From assembly GCA_001507425.1 (NCBI GenBank), contig LMAJ01000001.1:1-64000 (forward strand): DNA of 64,000 nt, written 5' to 3'. The number at the start of each line of letters is the position of its first letter. Position 1 is the first letter of the stretch. The notes under the pieces were generated by a model, which had not been told where the DNA came from, made no database searches, and worked only from the letters and a program-made list of their open reading frames with translations. Source of the stretch: Flavobacteriaceae bacterium CRH (GTDB lineage: Bacteria > Bacteroidota > Bacteroidia > Flavobacteriales > Flavobacteriaceae). Positions 60,701-64,000 of this stretch are shown here, one piece after another. The position numbers and the translations under genes are program-made.

Positions 60701-61174
60701 GTTATCGTTTTCCTGCATATCAACAATCGCTGTGGTATCTATGGCAACCGCAACAGTATCTGCATCAAAACTAACAGAATCTAACATTGCAACAGCTTCA
60801 TCTACAACTACGGCTGTACTATCGACAACAGCATAATTGTAGTAATTGTTTAAGCATTTGGCATAAATTAAATTCAAAATCGCTTTTGATGGTATCGAAA
60901 CCCGGTTAATATCTGTTTTAAGATGGTCTAAGATTTTGGTTTTTGCATTTTCATCAATAACCTGTAAATATTTAGATTGATAAAAAAAACATTTTATCAT
61001 TTGTACTTCGTCTTTTTTTGAAACTGCTTTTTTGTAAATTTTGTCAACTGTTTCATTGGCTGATTTTATTTTGCCTTCATTTTCATAAGAAGAAACTTTA
61101 GCCCAGTTTTTGTCGTTTTTCTGAGCAAATAAAGCAGTAGTAAACAATAAGAATACAAATAATATTTTTTTCAT
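54770..61174 (-). CDS. Alpha-2-macroglobulin family protein with TonB-plug-like insert
   Basis: A 2134-residue exported protein (signal peptide MKKILFVFLLFTTALFA). Long N-terminal helical region (to about 370), then MG2-type domains with YRPGQTVFYKG near 620. A segment at about 1235-1345 contains DPDAVLTVDEPVGAG, NPDDLLDIEFLTGDEATALYG, SRAANGVIIITTKKA: the signature of a SusC-type TonB plug. Then the A2M domain (LTAWKLRLLAHNKDAVSGY, QKELMVLPNFPRFFREKD), an intact thioester motif CAEQ at about 1587, alpha-alpha toroid (to about 1900) and a C-terminal MG domain. Bacterial A2Ms trap proteases or target cells. Anchoring is unclear: no lipobox. Confidence 0.9.
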   Translation of the reverse strand: MKKILFVFLLFTTALFAQKNDKNWAKVSSYENEGKIKSANETVDKIYKKAVSKKDEVQMIKCFFYQSKYLQVIDENAKTKILDHLKTDINRVSIPSKAILNLIYAKCLNNYYNYAVVDSTAVVVDEAVAMLDSVSFDADTVAVAIDTTAIVDMQENDNETVDFSSEKEVIALYEKTLENESILKKTSLKKYQDIFSFLTLEKLKNENLYEYLLKENIEFFTEKIERWQIENSQIAAYKEELLGNSEAFLKLDHNFINEENFKKVLSLYQKLESDNPSLENQFDRIIFCMDFLPENNEDLTTFLNQFQQRSNDPILTQKILLKKAEILVNQASKESHPDYNIEAVKIYDNILKINDQTFVAQTALEQKHNVTSKSLNVQFQKFTYNNENSRVFISYKNLDHLRISFYKIDQKKLKPFVNSYNDIELDSLVDVIKKKQIKIAYKEYQLQNKNDYFEYTTEVVLPQLETGSYLAYFESDSDIKNEKASSYQTITVSNLSVLTSHENNKENFQVLDRKTGKPLENVTIKSNCYTLNTNSNGLASYIGSNNDHYDEDNDNYNEHIEFSLANDTISLERNYFQYNRQYNQTEDNLLNGKVEFYLDRAIYRPGQTVFYKGIAIKKEKKKTHIVANTTFKIIVRDANYQALKEFEVITNEFGSFSGEFILPQNGLTGNYTINIVQPDNYADRDASFKNKPNASFWGTVRLQNSQANFKVEEYKRPKFKVDFDPKKESFQINQSIKVNGTAKAFAGSNISEAKVRYAVNRFTRYSRNYSDYWGQEQNEIITTGETKTDASGKFVIEFIAEPSKNVVKEELPVFNYSITVDVTDINGETHTSETIVKVGYHDLIINASIPDRIETKNKNEITLTSTNLNGEFLAAKGEIKLYFVSPFSNKFKENVWQKPEIESISASDFERLFPYEIIEVETDKANEILLFSKKVDTEKDKKIALDFISDYKSGNYKIVFSAKDTFNNPIEAVAPFEIKQSKDKFTPGKLFTAEQINTDPKKDGFAVIKLSSVIPDLYINTKGNYGNQTYFENIYHLQNNEITIKIPLKKEFEKSIGVSFQSIFESQIFEDQITIPLKTEEPKLELLVESFRNKIEPGSKETWSFKLKSINAKTEAEVLASMYDSSLDQFTKRDWNSLNIDNYHYNSSNFKSGLGFERIYSSLQNLNDFLPLTNFYKNDTHLNWFGFDFNNSRYGDSLGMTITELKDKKVGSETIKGDPDAVLTVDEPVGAGASAIILEEKSVNEVRFVKPVYMKTDNHTQNNPEYYFQTNKIKFIPGKKIINGLTSIIIDQSTLYIIDGEISSESNFKKINPDDLLDIEFLTGDEATALYGSRAANGVIIITTKKALEALTKVKARKNLSETAFFLPNLKTDATGKVSFNFTSPEALTAWKLRLLAHNKDAVSGYLEKSVVTQKELMVLPNFPRFFREKDTIVISAKISNITDQAKTGIAILQFFDAVTMQPVDAKVLNAKNVRNFNVGAFGNTTATWTISIPEGLQGVQYKILAKSGNFSDGEENILPVLTNNMLVTESIPIWVRENSTKKYTFENLKNNNSTTLKNHQLTLEYTSNPSWLAIQSLPYLMEYEHECAEQTFARFYANALASEIISSNPKIAAIFEDWRKNKKLNSKLEENEELKSIILAETPWLNDTQSEDEKKKNLALLFDLEKMKTSQEATFDKLKEKQKTSGGFSWFGGSNESEYITRHILAGLGHLSKLNKSKENDIKIDAIAKTGIPFLDNKFLDYYKTHTKNLKGINKLIWINPYSDLHYLYTRSFYLEKYPLSDTLKKATKLYLETAKKDWLKYSLYEKGLAALTLNRFGESESAKKIIESLKETASNNEDWGMYWIANKAGWYWYQAPIETQALLIEAFAEVNHDTKSVDAMKVWLLKNKQTKNWPTTKATTEAIYALLMQGNDWLSVKDNTVIKIGDEKILTKKLAENEKEAATGYIKLNWKTAEIKKEMASIKIENKSKVPGFGGVYWQYFEDLDKIKNNSGTVLSVKKELYLKKNSAKGDKLERITTKNPLKTGDLVTVRLVITSKEDTEFVHLKDMRASCFEPVDVLSAYQYKDRLGYYMSTKDAATHFFFDQINKGTYVIEYDIRVNNSGEFSNGITTIESMYAPEFASHTKGIRVKVQ

Positions 61175-61293
61175 AAGTCGATTTTAGTATATAGAGAGCG
61201 GTTTTTTTGTAAAGGTTGGGAAAGGTAATAAAATAAATTTCGTACAAATTAGTAATTTATCTGTAAAAGCAAATCACGGATGCTATATTTCCT

Positions 61294-61301
61294 TATTTTT
61301 G
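61294..61301 (+). promoter_or_regulatory. Candidate -7 box of the TPR gene
   Basis: TATTTTTG ends four bases before the ATG at 61306, which would give a leaderless transcript. No TTG at the -33 distance. Confidence 0.35.
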
Positions 61302-61305
61302 AAAT

Positions 61306-61992
61306 ATGAAAAAACTAATCCTTCTTTTTTTATTCGTTCCAATTTTAAGTTGGTCGCAAACTAATTTCGAGAAAGGAGAGAAGTTATTTCATGCCAAAAA
61401 ATACGATGAAGCACAATTGCTTTTTGAAGGGGTTTTGAAAACAAAACCGTCTGATTTAAAAACAATTGAATACTTAGGCGACATCGAAGCCTATAATAAG
61501 TCATGGATTGATGCTGCAAAATATTTTAAAAAACTGACAGTATTGAAACCAACCGAAGCGAATTTTTTTTTTAAATATGGAGGAGCCTTAGCCATGCGCG
61601 CTATGGAAGTAAATAAGCTTAAGGCTTTTGGAATGGTAGACGATATGAAAGCAGCCTTTGAAAAAGCGATAGCTTTAAATCCAAAACATATTCCGGCCAG
61701 ATGGGCATTGATAGAATTGTACTTGCAATTGCCCGGAATTGTTGGCGGAAGCGAGTCTAAAGCAATTTCGTATTCGAATGAACTGGCCCAATTTTCACCC
61801 GTAGATGGTTATATGTCCAGAGGAAGAATTGACGAGTACTTTAATAGATATGCATCAGCCGAAAAAAATTATATAAAAGCAAATGAAATTGGTAAATCAA
61901 AAATCACATTTCAAAAATTATATAATTTATATTTGAACAAATTAAAAGATCCTAAAAAGGCACAAGAACTCAAAAGAAAATTCGAGGCCTAA
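61306..61992 (+). CDS. Tetratricopeptide-repeat protein, exported
   Basis: A 228-residue protein with a signal peptide (MKKLILLFLFVPILSWSQ). About four to five TPR units: EKGEKLFHAKKYDEAQLLFEGVL, YLGDIEAYNKSWIDAAKYFKKL, AFEKAIALNPKHIPARWALIELYL, and RYASAEKNYIKANEIG. It is a periplasmic scaffold of unknown partner. Transcribed divergently from the macroglobulin gene. Confidence 0.88.
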   Translation: MKKLILLFLFVPILSWSQTNFEKGEKLFHAKKYDEAQLLFEGVLKTKPSDLKTIEYLGDIEAYNKSWIDAAKYFKKLTVLKPTEANFFFKYGGALAMRAMEVNKLKAFGMVDDMKAAFEKAIALNPKHIPARWALIELYLQLPGIVGGSESKAISYSNELAQFSPVDGYMSRGRIDEYFNRYASAEKNYIKANEIGKSKITFQKLYNLYLNKLKDPKKAQELKRKFEA

Positions 61993-62057
61993 ATAGTAAA
62001 CTAAAAACTTAAATTTCAAGTAAATTGAAATTTGAAACATAAAAATTGGAATTTTAA

Positions 62058-63413
62058 ATGAAAACACATTTCATCGCCATTGGCGGAAGTGCCATGCACA
62101 ACTTGGCATTAGCATTGCATAACAAAGGATATCAGGTTACAGGAAGTGATGATGCTATTTTTGAACCTTCAAAATCAAGATTAGAAAAAAAAGGAATTCT
62201 GCCTGCTGAAATGGGTTGGTTTCCTGAAAAAATAACTTCAGATATTGAAGCCGTAATTTTAGGAATGCACGCCAAAGCGGATAATCCGGAATTGCTTAAA
62301 GCACAGGAATTAGGTTTAAAAATCTATTCGTATCCTGAATTTTTATACGAGCAATCTAAAAATAAAACCCGAGTTGTTATTGGAGGTTCTCACGGAAAAA
62401 CAACTATTACGTCAATGATTTTGCATGTTATGCATTACCATAATATCAACGTTGATTATATGGTAGGGGCACAGTTAGAAGGTTTCGATACCATGGTGCA
62501 TCTTACTGAAGAAAATGATTTTGTAGTTCTTGAAGGCGACGAATATTTATCATCTCCGATAGACAGGCGACCAAAATTTCATTTGTATCAGCCTAATATT
62601 GCTTTAATTTCGGGAATTGCCTGGGATCATATTAATGTGTTCCCGACTTATGAAAATTATGTAGAGCAATTCGAAATATTTATTGGTAAAATTACAAACG
62701 GTGGAATTTTAGTCTACAACGAAAATGATCCTGAAGTAAAACGTGTTGCCGAAGCAGCTACGAACCCAATTCGTAAGTTAGCTTACAATACTCCTGAATA
62801 TTCAGTTAGTGATGGTGTAACGCTGCTAAAAACACCTGAAGGCGATATGCCGATAGAAGTTTTTGGAGCACATAATTTAAATAACCTTGCCGGTGCAAAA
62901 TGGATTTGCCAAAACATGGGCGTAGACGAAGCCGATTTTTACGAAGCTATAGCAAGTTTTAAAGGAGCCTCAAAAAGATTAGAAAAAATTGCCGAAGGAA
63001 AAGGAAAAGTTGCTTATAAAGATTTCGCGCATTCGCCAAGTAAAGTGGCTGCAACGACAAAAGCCGTAAAAGAACAATATCCGAACAGGACTTTAGTAGC
63101 TTGTTTAGAATTGCATACTTACAGTAGTTTGAATGCTGAATTTTTAAAAGAATATGAAGGCGCACTAGAATATGCAGATGTTGCAGTAGTTTTTTATTCG
63201 CCGGATGCAGTAAAAATCAAACAACTTGAAGAAGTGACTTACGAGCAAATCGCGAGTTCTTTCAATAGAAAAGATTTAATTATTTATACAAATCCAACCG
63301 AGTTCAAAGAATATTTATTCAACTTAAATCTTGAAAACTCAGCTTTGTTGTTGATGAGTTCAGGAAATTACGGAGGACTAAATTTTGATGAAGTTAAAGG
63401 TTTGATAGAATAA
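62058..63413 (+). CDS. mpl: Mpl-type muropeptide ligase
   Basis: A 451-residue Mur-ligase-fold enzyme. The N-terminal AIGGSAMHNLALALHNKGYQVTGSDD and YPEFLYEQSKNKTRVVIGGSHGKTTITSM (ATP loop at about 113-119) fit Mpl, which ligates recycled tripeptide to UDP-MurNAc, rather than MurC (GIGGIGMSGIA). Typical central motifs are EGDEYLSSPIDRRPKF and ISGIAWDHINVFPT, and late DFAHSPSKVAATTKAV. Bacteroidota genomes carry both MurC and Mpl; database names vary. Confidence 0.82.
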   Translation: MKTHFIAIGGSAMHNLALALHNKGYQVTGSDDAIFEPSKSRLEKKGILPAEMGWFPEKITSDIEAVILGMHAKADNPELLKAQELGLKIYSYPEFLYEQSKNKTRVVIGGSHGKTTITSMILHVMHYHNINVDYMVGAQLEGFDTMVHLTEENDFVVLEGDEYLSSPIDRRPKFHLYQPNIALISGIAWDHINVFPTYENYVEQFEIFIGKITNGGILVYNENDPEVKRVAEAATNPIRKLAYNTPEYSVSDGVTLLKTPEGDMPIEVFGAHNLNNLAGAKWICQNMGVDEADFYEAIASFKGASKRLEKIAEGKGKVAYKDFAHSPSKVAATTKAVKEQYPNRTLVACLELHTYSSLNAEFLKEYEGALEYADVAVVFYSPDAVKIKQLEEVTYEQIASSFNRKDLIIYTNPTEFKEYLFNLNLENSALLLMSSGNYGGLNFDEVKGLIE

Positions 63414-63455
63414 TTTTATTTTATAAATATTATAGATTATCAGATGAAAATAATT

Positions 63456-63489
63456 TGCCAGTTGCAGTTTTGTAATTGGCATTTTTATT
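63456..63489 (+). terminator. Probable terminator after mpl
   Basis: TGCCAGTT (63456-63463) pairs with AATTGGCA (63474-63481; one G-T pair), then TTTTT. It overlaps the stop of the convergent DUF1287 gene. Confidence 0.55.
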
Positions 63490-64000
63490 TCCAATATTTA
63501 TAATGCCCGACAATTTTATACTCAAATAAACAATCTTGCAAAACTTGTCCGTTGCCAACATTATGTACAATCAGATTTCGTTTTCCGTCTGCAGATTTAC
63601 GGTTGGTGACAATGCCAATGTGGGGTAATTTGTCATTGATGAGCCAGGTTACAATTTCGCCAGTTTTATAATCATTAGGGTTTTTCGTGATCGTCAGGTT
63701 TTCTCCTTTTCGATCAAAAAAAACTTCTAAGTTTGGTACTCTCCGGTGATCAATATTAGTATCTGTTTTGCTCATTCCCCATTTTTTTAAATTGGGATAT
63801 ACTGAAAATTTTTCCAGCATATCTTCGTGGACTTCTTCTTGCAAATCAATGTTTAATTTTCGATAAGAACGAATAATAACATCGGTGCAAACTCCTTTAT
63901 TTTCAGGAATATCTCCATTTGGATATTTTATCGAAAAATAAGCCGGATCATAATCTATCGAAGGATCAATTATAGAAATTGCCGCATCTGATAATTTATC
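63485..64000 (-). CDS. DUF1287 domain protein (cut by window end)
   Basis: The frame is open to the last base of the window, so the N-terminus is missing; 171 residues are visible. Reading from the window end, it begins DKLSDAAISIIDPSIDYDPA, then YPNGDIPENKGVCTDVIIRSYRKL (Cys of the NlpC/P60-like core), VPNLEVFFDRKGENLTITKNPNDYKTGEIVTW, HIGIVTNRKS and IVHNVGNG. This is the DUF1287 pattern, a papain-like fold; the Cys and the two later His are the likely catalytic residues. Function unproven, probably periplasmic cell-wall related. Confidence 0.85.
   Translation of the reverse strand, partial: DKLSDAAISIIDPSIDYDPAYFSIKYPNGDIPENKGVCTDVIIRSYRKLNIDLQEEVHEDMLEKFSVYPNLKKWGMSKTDTNIDHRRVPNLEVFFDRKGENLTITKNPNDYKTGEIVTWLINDKLPHIGIVTNRKSADGKRNLIVHNVGNGQVLQDCLFEYKIVGHYKYWK

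Overview
The window is chromosomal DNA of a member of the Flavobacteriaceae, most likely a Flavobacterium. It is AT-rich, has almost no Shine-Dalgarno sequences, and uses Bacteroidota-type promoters (TTG, 19 bases, TAnnTTTG), which can be read directly upstream of tRNA-Val, an acyl-CoA dehydrogenase and purK. The protein families (S46 dipeptidyl peptidase, Bacteroidota-type GcvP, MlaE/MlaF, GbsR, TonB system) fit this. Most of the window is core genome; the accessory part is 28.0-34.6 kb.

Layout. 0-1.4 kb: a complete insertion sequence (ISAon1/ISL3-like, two frames) whose left inverted repeat begins at base 1, so the window probably starts at an assembly break in a repeat. 1.5-6.0 kb: tRNA-Val, folC, exbB-exbD, a lipoprotein and a convergent TonB-like protein. 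6.0-13 kb: glutamate-type dehydrogenase, chalcone-isomerase-like protein, acyl-CoA dehydrogenase behind a large palindrome, M28 peptidase, SDR and SprT-like protein. 13-21 kb: MlaF/MlaE lipid transporter, glycosyltransferase and methyltransferase, a KAS III-type synthase and gcvP. 22.0-27.9 kb: a ten-gene minus-strand cluster headed by a GbsR/MarR-type regulator, with small membrane proteins, a DUF2071 protein, a fatty-acid desaturase, a TIGR01777 oxidoreductase and an SRPBCC protein. Palindromic TAAACTTTCA operators lie before its first genes.

28.0-34.6 kb: the most unusual part. Three small AidA/PixA-like proteins (two clear paralogues) and a DUF1842 protein are followed by a MerC-like cysteine-rich membrane protein, a fungal-type tyrosinase with a Cys-X-His copper site and a C-terminal CXXC, and a large lipoprotein ending in a haem c motif. 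Two of the transcription units begin with a near-identical promoter plus a structured leader of about 147 nt. I infer a copper-dependent phenol-oxidising module with co-regulated small proteins; its function is not known to me.

34.6-43.3 kb: SanA-like protein, M3 peptidase, a conserved hypothetical, purK-purE, two tandem AraC-type paralogues, then a 0.67-kb region without a convincing protein but with promoter, hairpins and terminator (candidate ncRNA). 43.3-50.4 kb: TonB-dependent receptor, PQQ-type dehydrogenase, hpt, adk and a CNNM/CBS protein. 50.5-64 kb: obg, outer-membrane barrel, S46 peptidase, a 2134-residue alpha-2-macroglobulin with a thioester and an embedded TonB-plug-like segment, TPR protein, Mpl-type ligase and a DUF1287 protein cut by the window end.

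Intergenic spaces carry several families of palindromic or tandem short repeats (CACGCAGATTTT, AACCTGAAAC, TTGGAATTTGG, GGAGGAGAAATCACA and others). Many terminators reuse the same AAACCCGACA stem. Starts were moved inward where the longest frame ran into such repeats or into non-coding sequence.
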